DNA of 64,000 bases, taken from the NCBI RefSeq assembly GCF_008831285.2, contig NC_045151.1, positions 6,089,682-6,153,681 of the forward strand, written 5' to 3'. The position numbers and the translations under genes were made by a program. The notes beneath the pieces were generated by a model. The model was not told the DNA's origin. It saw only the letters and a program-made list of their open reading frames with translations, and made no database searches. This document shows positions 1 through 11,890 of the stretch, in pieces. Origin of the DNA: Nymphaea colorata. Its lineage: Eukaryota; Streptophyta; Magnoliopsida; Nymphaeales; Nymphaeaceae. Every line of letters begins with the position of its first letter. The first letter of the stretch is position 1.

Positions 1-626
1 TTGAGTGCACCGGGAGCATGAACAACGTGCAATAAAATTTCATTTCTCCTTTAAGCTTGAAATATGTTTCTTTCCCTTCTATGCTAATTGAATGTGTATT
101 GTCTATGTTTTATAATATTATTCATGCATAGTTGGTTGATTTTTCAATTAATATGTGAATGAATGGTAAGATTGAGAGCTTGGGATGATATTTTTTCTAT
201 CACTTTAGTTTTTGAGGTTGATACTTGTCCAACCTGAAATACCCTATGAATATATACATGTTAAAATGCATTCTCATGACATCCCTACATGTAGTATAGA
301 ATCCTTTCTATTGCTTGATAAATCATTTGTTAATCATCTGATTAGTGATTCCAATAGGAGCTCTCTTATGTTACTATTTTCATTTATAGTTGATTTTTCT
401 CCCTTACCCCATGGTCGGAGAAGCATGTTCCGATATAACTATGACTATTGTCCTTCCATACATATGTAAACATATTTTGAATCTCTTTTTAAAAGAATTT
501 CAAAAAGTAAAAACCCTCTATAAAGAGGTTATGAAGACTTAGCCTAGGCTCTTCCATGTGCCCAAGTTCCTTTCCGGTGTACATAAAAAGATTGAAGTAA
601 AAAATTATCAAAATGATCTCTTGATC

Positions 627-629
<3 letters not shown>
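1..629. other. AT-rich stretch, no gene seen
   Basis: The only open frame (212-469, 85 aa) has no recognisable domain and is no longer than chance allows. The segment around 525-575 resembles 10690-10745, so part of it is an old dispersed repeat. Confidence 0.5.

Positions 630-671
<42 letters not shown>
630..671. repeat. (TA)n microsatellite
   Basis: About 21 uninterrupted TA units. Confidence 0.95.
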
Positions 672-672
<1 letters not shown>

Positions 673-994
673 GTTAGGAATTGAAATATTCTATTGCTAG
701 GCAATTTTTGTGTCTCAATTTCTTTTCTCAGTCACTTATTAATTCATCTCTCCATGTTTTTCTCTCTTTTGAGACATCTATCTCATTCTCCTTGATCTCC
801 TTTTAAAATTTGTTTCTCTTCAACTTATAACTTCTTTTTATAAGTCTATCTATTTTATTCCTCTCTTTTAAAAATCTCTTTCCCTATCTCTCTCTTGCTT
901 CAACTTTGTAATATATCTTTTACAAGTTTTTCTATTGTGTCTCTCTCTCTCTCTTTGATTTTAAAATCTTTTGTATACACACACACACACACAT

Positions 995-1062
995 ACACAC
1001 ACACACACACACATATATACACATCTCCCTCTTTTTAAAAAATCTCTTTCTCTATCTCTCTC

Positions 1063-1148
<86 letters not shown>

Positions 1149-1216
1149 GAGAGAGATAGAGAAAGAGATTTTTTAAAAAGAGGGAGATGTGTATATATGT
1201 GTGTGTGTGTGTGTGT
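995..1216. repeat. Perfect 222-bp palindrome with a TA core
   Basis: Read block by block, 995-1105 is the exact reverse complement of 1106-1216. Each arm has nine CA (or TG) units, a short TA run, a unique 50-base pyrimidine-rich segment (CATCTCCCTC and onward) and then the central (TA)n at about 1067-1144. The match breaks at 994/1217. CA and TC microsatellites lie on both sides (958-994, 1217-1234, 1272-1317). No protein is implied; open frames here are repeat translations. Confidence 0.95.
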
Positions 1217-1417
1217 GTCTCTCTCTCTCTATTTCTCTCTTTAACCACAAAACCTTTTTTTATGAGTTCTACACACACACACACACACATACACACACAC
1301 ACATATATATATATACATATTTCCCTCTCTTTTTCTTTCTTTCTCTGTCTTTAACCTCAATAACTTTTTATGAGTTTTATATATATATAACACCTCTCTC
1401 TACCCATCCTTAACTTT

Positions 1418-4091
1418 TTTTTTACGACTCTCTTCTATGGTTTCAATCTTTCCTCTCGAAAATATGGCAATTTGATTTGGTAATTGAGAATTTGAAATTT
1501 GATAGATAATTGAATTGGAAAATTGGTAATCGAATTTAAAATTAGTTCATTCTTATGAACTTAAAATCATTTTATGATCTTGGATAAAAATTTGGGAAAC
1601 TTCGAAGGTAAAGTTGGCTTGACAAATGGGTCAATTTATCAACTTTGAAAATTTATTGTGCCAAATCATTTTATTAAGATCAATTGATATGAAATTTTAG
1701 ATTCAAGTGGGTTTGTTAAATTTCTCAAATTCACAAGTAAAACTTGCTTTGACCAAATAAGATCTTCAAAATGTAGGAAAAATTTATGTTTTCAAACATA
1801 TTTTTGTTGGCAAATTTGATAGGATTCTTGTGTTTTCTTTCAAAAGCAAGTGAGAATCCCAATTCTTTGTTGCAATATGACTTGTCGCATCTTGCAGCTT
1901 GGAATTGGTTCGCTTAATTTTTATAGAAAGTGTGTGCATGTGATTGAACATGTGAGTATATGCATGGAAAGAGAAAATGAACTACATGGAAGCGTACATT
2001 CTTGTTTCTCATAATCTCTAAACATATATTTAAGCAATGGATTCTATAGCACATTCATACATGAAATAGAGGGCAAATTTTATTAGATATGTAGGACTGT
2101 CTCTAAAATATACTTTGACATTAGATCAAGTATATGTGATAGAGTACAGTTTACAAGCTTGAGTCATCTATTTAAAATAGATAAAACTCTCAAAATGAAA
2201 GGAAATCTCAAAATGAAATGAAGATCGCAATCTTCAAAATGAAAATAGTGGATGACATCCACTTCCCATGCTCAAATGGCTATGAATTAGATTTCATTCT
2301 TATTTTAATGGCTGTAAGTTAAGAAATATCAACCTAAGAGCGCATGCTCTTTGACAAAGACATCAAGTTTTGAAAATCTTGCTTAACCTTAAAAGTCAAG
2401 CTTTGAAATCAATGTACGGAATATATATTTTTACATATATCCATTTTTATGTTGAAGAAACATGTCAGGGTTCATGCTCCGCATGAACTACAAAAACTTG
2501 AAAATCAGCAATATTTAGGAACCATCTTCTAAAATGCCAATTTGGACTGAACTAGTAATCCATCTAGTTCTATAATGAATGACTGATTTACAACTATCTT
2601 TTGTGCTAAAATGGGTAAAGTTGCTGGAACTCCGAGATTTAAAGATGGTTTTTGAGAGATTGAAGTCTGATTTCAGCAACTTCACCCATTTTAGCATGAG
2701 TGATATTTGTGTAGATATTGTTGTTTTAACCAGATTTTAAAGTTTAAAACGGATCGACCTTGTAGTTTTGAACTATCAAGACCAAAATGAAAGATTGTCT
2801 TCCTTAAACCAGAATGAAGACGTGGCTCTCAATCTGATCTTAGAAAGAAAATGGTCTTGTTTTTTTATGAGAAGTGACATGTAAATACACATGGATATGT
2901 ATAGTGTACACTACTTCTTAGAATTGAAAGATTGAGAAACGACCCCGTAGCATATGAATAATGACAATTCATAGCTGCGTTCTTTACATGAGGGGAGTGA
3001 AAACAAAGTTTTTAGTCTCATTCAGTACCTTCCTCAAGAAAAACACAGCAAAACATGGAAATATAAATTGTAATGAGGAAAATTAAGAGATATGCTCAAG
3101 CAAGTTCTCATTAATATAGTTGTATAAGGGTGGATCTCTTCTATGTAGATGAACCCATCCCTAATAGGCCCTGAAGATATATATATTTCAGCATGAAACT
3201 CTCTCTCTCTCTCTCTCTCTATCTATGGGTTTTGTCATGGTATTTAGTTCAAATTGGGATTGAGGCTGGCGATTGAAGATAGTCTGGCCTTGGGGCTTGT
3301 GCAAAATCATTTTGTGGGTTTTCCTTTTTTGAAAACTGTTTTATGTATGCACAATGCATTAACATGTACATCCTTGTGAGTATTCCCTAACTTGACATCA
3401 TTCCCAGCTAAAATAGAAATGAAAATGAAGATAACCCCCCCCCCCGGCCGGATTATACCATTTAAATGAGCAGCTACGAAGTTAAATAGAGAATAAGATT
3501 GGATAGCCCTACCTTGCTGCCTGGCTTTGGAGACAAATAATGATCTCGGCTAGTTTCCTAGATCCAACAATCCTAGAGAAAAATCCAATTGTGGATTCAA
3601 GCTTAGCAAAGCTAGAAATAAGTGAGAGTCTTCTTGCTTTAATCTGAAAACAGTTCTCCTTATAACAAAGATCCTAAACAAGAGTCCAAGTGGAGGACTC
3701 TATTTCAGAAAATTCGGTGGAAAGGTCAGGGAGAGAGAGAGAGACTTTGTTTGGATGATATTTTCTTTTTTCTTCTTCCATTCTTCTTTGCTGTTTCTAT
3801 GAGAAGAGAGAACAAGAGGGAGAGAGTAATCGAAGTTAGTAAAAAAAACGGTCCCCCTCCTTGGGAAGTTATATAAATTTTTTGTCCCTCTAATGCTTGT
3901 GTGCATGAGTGAGTTGAGCTGGCTGGTGACCAGCTTGGATTGACTGGATGGTGCATGCTCAAGCCATGCAACCAATTAATTTCCAATGGTAAGTTTCTAT
4001 ATCTGAAAATTATGGAGTTTATCTTAGTTTTTAAAGAAAAGAAAATTTCTTAACTAAGAGAGGGAGGGAGAGAGTTGCACGCCTTCCTCCT
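1418..4091. other. No gene seen; small inverted repeat and simple repeats
   Basis: AT-rich with no supported coding region. A 22-bp inverted repeat with one mismatch lies at 2605-2626 and 2674-2695 (47-nt loop). A CT run is at 3200-3222 and a C9 run near 3437. Minus-strand frames at 3700-3986 are low complexity and carry no known motif. Confidence 0.55.
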
Positions 4092-4094
4092 TTA

Positions 4095-4327
4095 CGCCAT
4101 GTTTGGTTGGAGGGAAAGGGAGGGAAAGGAAAGGGAAGGGAAGAGAAAGGGAAGGGAAAGGAATGAAATCCTCAATCCCTCCCTTTCCTTTCCTTTCTCC
4201 TTTCCTTTCCCTCCCCTTGCAGCCAAACAAATTTTCTCTTTCCCTTCCTTTCCCTCCTTTCTAATTAGTCAACCAAACAAAGGAAGGATTGCTCAATCCC
4301 TCCCTTTCCCTTCAACCAAACAGGGCG
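4095..4327. mobile_element. PIF/Harbinger-like MITE (233 bp), family 1
   Basis: The ends CGCCATGTTTGGTTG and CAACCAAACAGGGCG form imperfect terminal inverted repeats. The element is flanked by TTA at 4092-4094 and 4328-4330, the 3-bp target typical of PIF/Harbinger. The interior is a purine-rich block followed by a pyrimidine-rich block and encodes nothing convincing. A longer relative is at 24690-25125. Confidence 0.7.
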
Positions 4328-4330
4328 TTA

Positions 4331-5388
4331 ATTCCTCTCGTTTTCTTCTTTGGGAAAGCGTTCCCTTTGAGTTGGTGTCTTTGGGAAAATCACCTATTTG
4401 ATTTTATAAAAATGCTGATGTGGTTGCCACCTCACTCAGCCTCCTTGTTTGGCCAACGGTTGGGAGGTTTCCTTGTCTCCCATTGGCCAAATTCCATAGG
4501 CTTGGATTGATGACTAAAATGAGGAGAGATTAATTTCAAATCTCTTCTTAAAATTTTGAACTAGGCTCACCTAGCCCACATGCATGGGCTTGGTGAGCAT
4601 GGCTAGGTCAAGTCCATCGTGAGTTAGACCTGGTCAAACTATCTAATTCGAGATTTTAGAATTTAAAATCTTAGTTTTAATTTGAAACTTTGACAAAGGT
4701 GACCCTTTGACTTTGAACACTCACTCTCCTGAGTGAGTTTGGGTTTGGGCTCTAGTTTTAACTGGATCATAGATTTTACTATCTAAGAATACAATAATCA
4801 AATTCAACTTGTAAAGATATAAAATCTGTTAAATTGAATTGAAAAGGGATATTCTTGTCCCGGATTGATTGAAAAAGTTTGATTCGACCAAACTAAGATT
4901 TAGATGTTGATTTTCAGTTGCATATTTGACTTGTGCATTTTACAAGTTCAAAAATACGATTGATTCATATAAAATCCTAGGATTTTATCAATTTAAATTG
5001 GAGAGAAGCACAAATTCATCCAAAATTGCACTGAGTGGACAGTTTGACCAAGGTCAATGTCCTATTTGTGATCTTATCTCAACTTAATTCTGATAAATTT
5101 TGGTACTTAAAAAACATAAATGTTTTAACAAAGTTTAATTTGAGATGTGTTTTGACTGAGTTCAGTCAAAGCAAGATTGATTCAGTCAATGCTCAATTTT
5201 GTCCAATGACTGGATCATGGAACAAATCTGATCATGTTTGACTGAGCTTGCTTGACCGAGCTCAGCAGGTGTGGCGCCATCTTTGGGTGCACCTATATCA
5301 AACCCATATGCATTTAAATGAGGTTGGTACCAGCCATGAAGGCTGCCTTTGGGACTACATTTCCTCATTAATTAAAGGAACTTTTCCT
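4331..5388. other. No gene seen
   Basis: AT-rich sequence with short unrelated open frames (for example 5035-5241). No domain, repeat end or RNA gene recognised. Confidence 0.5.
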
Positions 5389-5391
5389 TTA

Positions 5392-6422
5392 GGTAGTGTT
5401 TGATGGGCCGGGATTTTCCTGTAGCATAGGAAATATGTTTAAAATTTTTTCGGTTTATCAAACGTGGAATTTTTTTTTACCATTAAAGGTGGAAACGGAA
5501 ATATATTTCCGAAAAAATGTTTGCAGCCAGAGGGGTGGAAACATTTTTCCGGAAATTTTTTTTTTACCGTTAGGAGGAAGAAGGGACGCGGAGGAAGAAG
5601 GCAACGAGGGAGGAGGAAGAAAAGAGGGAGGAGGAAGAAGGGAGGAGGGAGGTGGAAGAAAGGAGGGAGGAGGAAGGAGGAATAAGGGAAGAAGGGAGGA
5701 GGAAGAAGGGGGCGAGGGAGGAAGAAGGGACGCGGAGAAAGAAGGGCAGGAAGGAGGAGGAAGACAGGAGGGAGGAGGAAGAAGGGAGGCGGAGGAAAAA
5801 GGGAAAGAGGGAGGAGGAAGAAGGGAGGCAGAGGAAGAAGGGAAGGAGGGAGGAGGAAGAAGGAGGGAGGGAAGGTTAGTCTTCACTCGGATCTCCTTGT
5901 TTACCGATTTGGGCGTTTCTGTTATCTCACCGGAATCCGGCGACCAGAGGACAATCGGCGGACGACGACTTGAAGAACATCATCGCCATCACTGGAAACC
6001 CTTTGTCTTCCTCCAGCCACATCTTCTTCTTCCTCCTCCTCCTCTGCCTCCCTTCTTCATCCTTCCTCCTTCCCTTCTTCCTCCCTTGCTCCCTTTTTCC
6101 TCCTTCCCTTCTTCCTTCGCCTCCCTTCTTCCCTTCTTCTTCTGCCTCTCTTCTTCCTCCCTTGCTCCCTTTTTCCTCCTCCAGCCACATCTTATTCTTC
6201 TTCCTCCTCCTCTACGAAGGGTTTCAGTGCAACCCACCATTTCCACTGATTCTTCCTCCCTCGCCATCAAATGATGAAATTTGTTTCCAGAAAAATAATT
6301 CCAAGTTAACAAACACAACGTGGTTTTGGAAATATGGAAATTTATTTCCCATTCACCAATTCCAAAAACAAATTTTTTGAAACTTCTTTGCGGAAACATA
6401 TTTCCAACCATCAAACTCTACC
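5392..6422. mobile_element. 1031-bp TIR element with TTA duplication, carrying low-complexity cargo
   Basis: The outer ends GGTAGTGTTTGATGG and CCATCAAACTCTACC form an inverted repeat, and further matches to GGAAATATGTTT lie just inside each end. TTA flanks the element at 5389-5391 and 6423-6425. Inside are a GGA/GAA-rich array (about 5570-5875), a short ordinary-complexity centre (5880-6000) and a mirror TCC/TTC-rich array (6005-6195). The 292-aa frame (5396-6274) is a product of this composition (Gly/Glu/Arg, then Pro/Ser/Phe) and is not proposed as a gene. No transposase, so a non-autonomous element; the TSD suggests PIF/Harbinger mobilisation. Confidence 0.65.
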
Positions 6423-6425
6423 TTA

Positions 6426-7955
6426 ATGTGGGGAGATTCTCTTTAAATGCTCCCATCTCCCTCTTAAATTCTTGATTATTCTAATCACATGCATTGAAAA
6501 GGAATAATTTTAATGAAAAGGGTGGTGTGTGGGACCCAGGGTGGGCCCATGCCCATGCAAACCACGTGTGGCCCACATGTGGGTCCCACTTGGTGTTATG
6601 GATGTTATTTTAATCGAGTTTTGATTTTAAATTCAAATATGGATTTGAAATGACAATTAGTAATTCCATTTGGGTTACAAACGCAGATTTGGATCCAATA
6701 TTGTATACTCGATTGGGATTTAGACTCGTGATCCTGCACTAGGATTCATGTTTCGAGTTAAGTTTATGATTTGAACCTGAATTGTGTTCAAGGTTCAAAA
6801 TTCACTTGAAATTAAAGTGTTTACTATTATTTTTTGTGAAGTCCTTTGCAAGATTTGGAATTCCTTCAGCAATCTAAACAAAAAAATAAATAAATTGGCA
6901 TTTTAATAGATGTCTCTCTTTGTTCTTAAGCAAGTCAGAGACTTTGCTTAGCGGCAAACATTCACACATCAAATTTTTGCAAATTGTTTTGAGAAAACTT
7001 GTTTTCCAAATAAAGCCGAGCCACCTTTATTTGACAAAAATTGTTGGCATGGATTTTTGATAGGAAGATCTTCCTCAATTTCACAAAAATCTCTATAGAG
7101 CAATTGATGTTAATCACGAAATCTTGCAATTGTAAAAGGTTTTCGCACTTGTTTTAGAGCAATTGGCCTTTTATGCCTTGTATCATTTGGCAAGTGCTTT
7201 TTTTTATTTTTTTGCTTTACTTTTTGCCTTTTCCAGCTTTAGCTTTTGAATTTCGAGCCACCCTTCACTCTTGGGGGGCAATGCCTCACCACCCCAAAAG
7301 CTACTACAAAGTTTCCCTGACTTTGAGGTTTTATATAGTTTTCATTGTGCAATGTTAAGTCCATCAGGCTTTCTACTAAACCCTTGTAATGAGTTTTGGG
7401 CCGTTAGCTCCCAGACCACTTGGCCTTAGGGTGCCAAGTGTAAAACACTATTCGGACTTACTTACTCGAGTTCATAAAATTATAAGAGGCCTAATATAAA
7501 CAAAATGTTCATGATTGCTTTTTAGCTTCATGGTATAAGTATAGGTCATATGCCTACACAGTATTGTAGAGCTTTGAACTAGAGAAATAGCTACACTCAC
7601 CCCGAGCTCATCGCTTAACTCGTTTTATTTGATAGTTTTTTTTTGCACCTTGCCAAGGTTCTTTAGCCACAAAGGTTTTTCCTCATGGCATCTCATGCTA
7701 GACCTTTACAACTACTAAATTGTTAGGACCAACATTAATTATTAAACATTGATTCTGCAATTTCATCAAAATTTCTTACCTATTTAAAGCCAATATCCCT
7801 TATAGATGTTCTACTACAAGTGAGACATAGGCTTAATTTAGAAAATATTTATAAAATTTTTATTGGAAATGCTCTTTGTTTTCTTTTTGCAAAATCAATC
7901 TTTGAAATTCCCTCATAAGAGGTGAGATGCCCCTTGGTTGGTGAGAAGGTTGCAA
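6426..7955. other. No gene seen; probable gypsy 3' non-coding debris in the second half
   Basis: No supported ORF. From about 7380 onward the sequence runs into the minus-strand gypsy integrase remnant and may be its 3' non-coding region, but no LTR could be delimited. Confidence 0.4.
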
Positions 7956-7959
7956 AGAA

Positions 7960-8590
7960 TGTACTCACTAGAGCACAATTGGTTTAAATTTTGAATTGTT
8001 GGATCATAAAATTTCTTGAGATACAAAGCATTAATTGGATCGAAGATTTCAAACCCATCGGCATCAATTCGCCGATAAGACCTATGAAGTAAAACCTCCT
8101 TGATGACATAAGGTCATTTCCAATTTGGCGCTCATTTTTCTTTGTGCCTATTCTTGAGTGAAACTACTAATCTCAAGACAATATCATTTACTTGAAATTT
8201 TCTTTTAATGACCGATTTGGTGTAATGTCTAACAACTCTTTTGCATTAGACTTCAGCATGCTTTGCCACTTGTAGCCTTTTTTCATCTAAGAGGTCTAAT
8301 TAAGCAAGTTTCTTTTGTTGATACTTGCTAATTAGAAGTTCAATGAGAGCAGCAAACTTCATTGCTAGTTTTTGGACATCTAATGGAAAGACAATCTTTG
8401 CTCCATATACTAATTCTACTAGTATAGCATTAGTGAGTGTCTGAATTGTGGTTCAATACACCCAAAGTGCATTGTGCATTTTCTAATGTCAATCTCGGTC
8501 TGTTTCCACAATCCTTTCTAAGACACAAATCAAAATCTTATTGGTTGTTGTCACCTATGCATTATGTTGAGGGTAATATGGGCAGAAAAA
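7960..8590 (-). pseudogene. Ty3/gypsy integrase C-terminal remnant
   Basis: The minus-strand translation, with several stops and frame breaks, gives the plant gypsy integrase signature. It starts with ALWVY-stop-TTIQTLTNA near 8460, then LVELVYGAKIVFPLDV near 8400, then a DEKR-type helix (LLDEKRLQVAKHAE) and a QVNDIVLRLV segment near 8190. It ends near 7965 with LYLKKFYD. This order matches the integrase core end and chromodomain-less C-terminus of gypsy Pol. Stops replace conserved positions, such as Arg in the usual YRTT. No flanking reverse transcriptase or LTR was found, so this is an isolated decayed piece. Confidence 0.75.
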
Positions 8591-9890
8591 TGATGTTGTA
8601 TTTGCATTTGTAACAAAGGCTGTGCATCTTCTCGTTTTTTAAAATGAGTGTCGTTGTCTTGGCTTTTGACTCAATTTCGCTTTATAAAACCCAAAAGCAT
8701 ATCTAAAATCCATATTTTGAGCCTAAACATAGATTTGATTCAAATTTTGAGCCCTTTACATCGACTCAGACTCTCCCCATTCAATAAAATTCAATCAGCC
8801 CCAAAACAAGCCAAATTCTTTAAAAAACTAGAGCCATTTTTTAAAACTATCATTTTGCCCTTGAAAAAAAAATATTAATTTTCAAATTTTTTTAAGATGA
8901 GACCCATGTCGGACTCATTAGGGGTGGCAATGGCAAAGGCCACCATCATGGGCCAACGAGGGGTGTTTTGCCAATTTGCAGCAGCCCTTGGTATTGTTCG
9001 CACTCTGGTCAAGAGCCCTAAGCGAGCTACCAACCATAGGATGGGCCTGTCGACCCGACAGCCCCTTTTTGGGAAAAAATCGGCCCTTTGGTTTGTTTGT
9101 GATGGAGTATTCAACCCTATCAACATGCCCTAAAGGATTTGCTAGGGCAAAGGCCAATACTTCTGAGTCAAAGCCTAAAAACAAAAAAAAATCAAAAAAA
9201 TAGAAAAATCACAGTAAATCTTGAAAAATAAATAAAAAAATCAAATTTGAATATTGGCTGATTTTATCTCTATAAATACACATGGATTTTCACCCTTAAG
9301 TGTTTGCTAACTCTTGAAGAAGCCCTTGAGCCCTCAAACTAGGATTTTTGAGCCTTTCTAGCATCTCTCTCCTTTCTCTACTCCACTCTCTCGCCTCATC
9401 ACTTTTTCTTCAACCTTGTAGTTTTTCCTCTTCAACTTCCATCATCAAGGAACACAATGGGGAGCATGTGGGAGGCCCTTGGAGACTTCAACTCGTCAGA
9501 GTCCTCATTTAGAGATCTTATTGTCCGCCAAAAGTGAAGGAGCCATCTCTTCTCCAATATAAGTAGCCTATCTTTTTTTTGCTTCCTCCTTAATGTTTTT
9601 TCCCGTAGCTGTGTAAAGGGGGCTCTTCAAATCCCCTCTTCGGAGTTAAGAGCCACCTTTGAGCCCATCAAGAGCATGAAGGGAAGCTAAGCCCTCATTT
9701 TTTTTGTCAATCTGGGTATGCATGGTACGTGTTTCATTCTTTTAACCTTTCATCGAATACATGTTTTGTTTGTATCTCTACGAAATAGCCATCCAAATGG
9801 TGTGCACATATGGATGGCTGACTTCGCTAACTTAATAAATAAGAAGGGTAAGAGGATTTCCTTTCTTTTATATTAATTTTTTGGGTTGGG
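8591..9890. other. No gene seen; possible LTR-like promoter segment
   Basis: Short overlapping frames on both strands (8875-9203) have no domain. A good TATA box (TATAAATA, 9271-9278) is followed by a pyrimidine-rich leader, as in a retrotransposon LTR, but I found no second copy or defined ends. Confidence 0.3.
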
Positions 9891-10039
9891 GCCTATCATA
9901 TCAAAGTGGTAAATCGAATTGTTATTCAAACATATATAATTGATCCATTTTGACTAAAAAGAAAAAGACAAACTAAATTGAGTTTTTTGCCCTGTCCATG
10001 GATAAGTATCCATGAATAGAATCTCAAGAAAAGGAGCCA

Positions 10040-10292
10040 TTACTCTTCATCCAAAAATATCCAAGTTTTTATCCCTAATACTCAATAGATAGTTCGAACT
10101 AGATAGGAACAATAATCAATTTTCACTGGAATGATCTATAGGGGAACCTACCTTCTCTAATCCATTCAACACAGACAATTTTGTTTCCATTGAGGCGTCC
10201 TGCAATTTTTACCTGAATTCCCTTTGCATCCACTTATTCAACTAATTCAATAGCTTTTCTCAGTGCCCTTCGATAGGAAACTCTATTCTTTC
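10040..10292 (-). pseudogene. rps3: Plastid rps3 C-terminal fragment (nuclear plastid DNA)
   Basis: The minus-strand frame reads NRVSYRRALRKAIELVE, stop, [18 protein letters not shown], then VEWIREGR. Later come KIDYCSYLVRTIY, a stop and LGIKTWIFLDEE before a terminal TAA at 10040-10042. This is the KH-adjacent C-terminal half of chloroplast ribosomal protein S3, in order and to the natural C-terminus. At least three in-frame stops and a damaged VPLQTI-like stretch make it nonfunctional. The N-terminal half is absent; upstream sequence (10293-10560) was not recognised. It is best explained as an old nuclear insertion of plastid DNA; a mitochondrial route cannot be excluded. Confidence 0.85.
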
Positions 10293-11425
10293 CTGTCCAA
10301 GCCAGGAAAAACCCTACAATTACAATTAGTTCTAACTACATCTTTAACTACTTTCGGATTACCATTCACTTGATAAACCACCCATTGACTATCTTATTAA
10401 TAGCCCCAAAAGAGTGGTTTTCATTGAGAAGCACCTCTTCAATGGGATTGGAGTACTAGAAGAGCACAAGAGGAGTCTTCTTCATTGACTTCTAGAATAA
10501 ATGAACTTTTTTCACAGTTTAGGCTCCTTCCCACACCCAACTGTGGGAGGGATATATTCTATCTTGCAACTCATAAGATTAAATGAGATATTTTCATCTA
10601 TATTATATATATATATATATATATAATATTATATATATATATATATTCTTAAATTTCTTTTATTGATTTCAAAAATATTTCAAGATAAGCCCCCTAAAGA
10701 AGCTTTGAAGACTTCGCCTAGACTCTCTGACCAGCCCAAGTTCTAAAGTTATCATTTGCTAGAAAATTGATTGGAACAATTGCCTACGCCTAATAGTAAA
10801 CTTATAAAACTGTCATAGCTATGCAATTGGCAATTTGCAGTATCAACAACTACAGAAAATTGATTAATAAAACAGAAAAAAAAACTCCTTCCCTTTTCGT
10901 AGTACTAATAAATGTATAATTTCATCACAAGAACATGAAAAGATCTAAAGGAATTGATGCAAAGAAAATATTAGAAAGAAAAAAAGACCTTCTTGCGACT
11001 TTATACACCATAATGGCAAGTTTTTCTTGAACACTTCAAGCACCAAATGAGCAAATACTAAACCAAAGTAACTCCAAAGCAGACAACCATAGAAACAAAT
11101 ATCGTGAAGTGCATCGAAAACAGCTGAAGAAACAAATATCGTGAAGTACAAAAACATTGCCAAGTTTATGAAATTTCAGTTTTGCATGTTTCAAATTGCG
11201 GCAGCTTGCGGAGCATAACTCAACAAGACTTCTTGTATCCGTTTGAAAAAAAAGAAGCACGCCAAAGCATGTCATTACCGTGATTACCTGTCCTAAATTA
11301 CCAATATCTCCAAACGGAAGGCAAAGCAGCAAGAACAGAAAAAACAGGAACACGCCTAACCAATCTCCAAATGGCAAGAACAGCAAGAACAGAGAGACAA
11401 CAACACGCCCAATCAATCTCCAAAG
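10293..11425. other. No gene seen; TA runs and short tandem duplications
   Basis: (TA)n runs lie at about 10600-10645. The 19-mer at 11092-11110 recurs at 11129-11147. A segment of about 60 bp is imperfectly repeated in tandem across 11305-11425. The 186-aa minus frame covering 11036-11596 is hydrophobic, built from these repeats and crosses the MITE start, so it is not proposed as a gene. Confidence 0.5.
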
Positions 11426-11890
11426 CAGGGGCGGAGCCAGGATTTTTTCTAGACCTGGCCCGGAGAGAGAGAGAGAGATCATCGAAGAGCAGCACCCAAC
11501 ATAAGAAAACCTGTCCTCTGTAGTGACCCAATCACAAGCAATTGCTGGCAGCCTCTTTGATGTGTCATCCATGGTCTGCTGCTCGATGATCATCATACTT
11601 GGAAGAAACCCGCACTATGCTGCCAAAAACTACCACCCTGTTGCCGTTAATCATCAACACCAGTTCTGTTGTCGTTACCCATCCAACGCTCAAAACGACT
11701 TAAAAAAAAAAGAACAAAGAAAACAAAAAGAAAACGTATAGATCAACGAAAGGAGTCAAATTAAAGTTTTTAAATTTTAACACGCAGAAATATCATTTTT
11801 TGAAATTTGTATAAAATAAGTAAAATTTTTTAAAATTTACATTTTTTTAAGCCGTTTACATGTAATTTATATAAAATTTATTGGCAACAA
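11426..11890. mobile_element. hAT-type MITE copy (AGGGGCGGAGTC family), interrupted
   Basis: It starts with CAGGGGCGGAGCCAGG at 11426. After about 300 bp of unrelated sequence, family sequence resumes at 11757 (TCAAATTAAAGTTTTTAAA and the TTTAAAATTTACAT block). Compare the intact copy at 26729-26913. The right terminus is not seen. Confidence 0.45.

Noticed and set aside
5396-6274. 292-aa open frame rich in Gly/Glu/Arg then Pro/Ser/Phe
   Set aside because: It is a translation of purine-rich and pyrimidine-rich arrays inside a TIR element; open frames occur on both strands and in several phases.
11036-11596. 186-aa minus-strand hydrophobic frame
   Set aside because: It spans tandem repeats and the start of a MITE, has no domain, and its hydrophobicity comes from the repeat composition.
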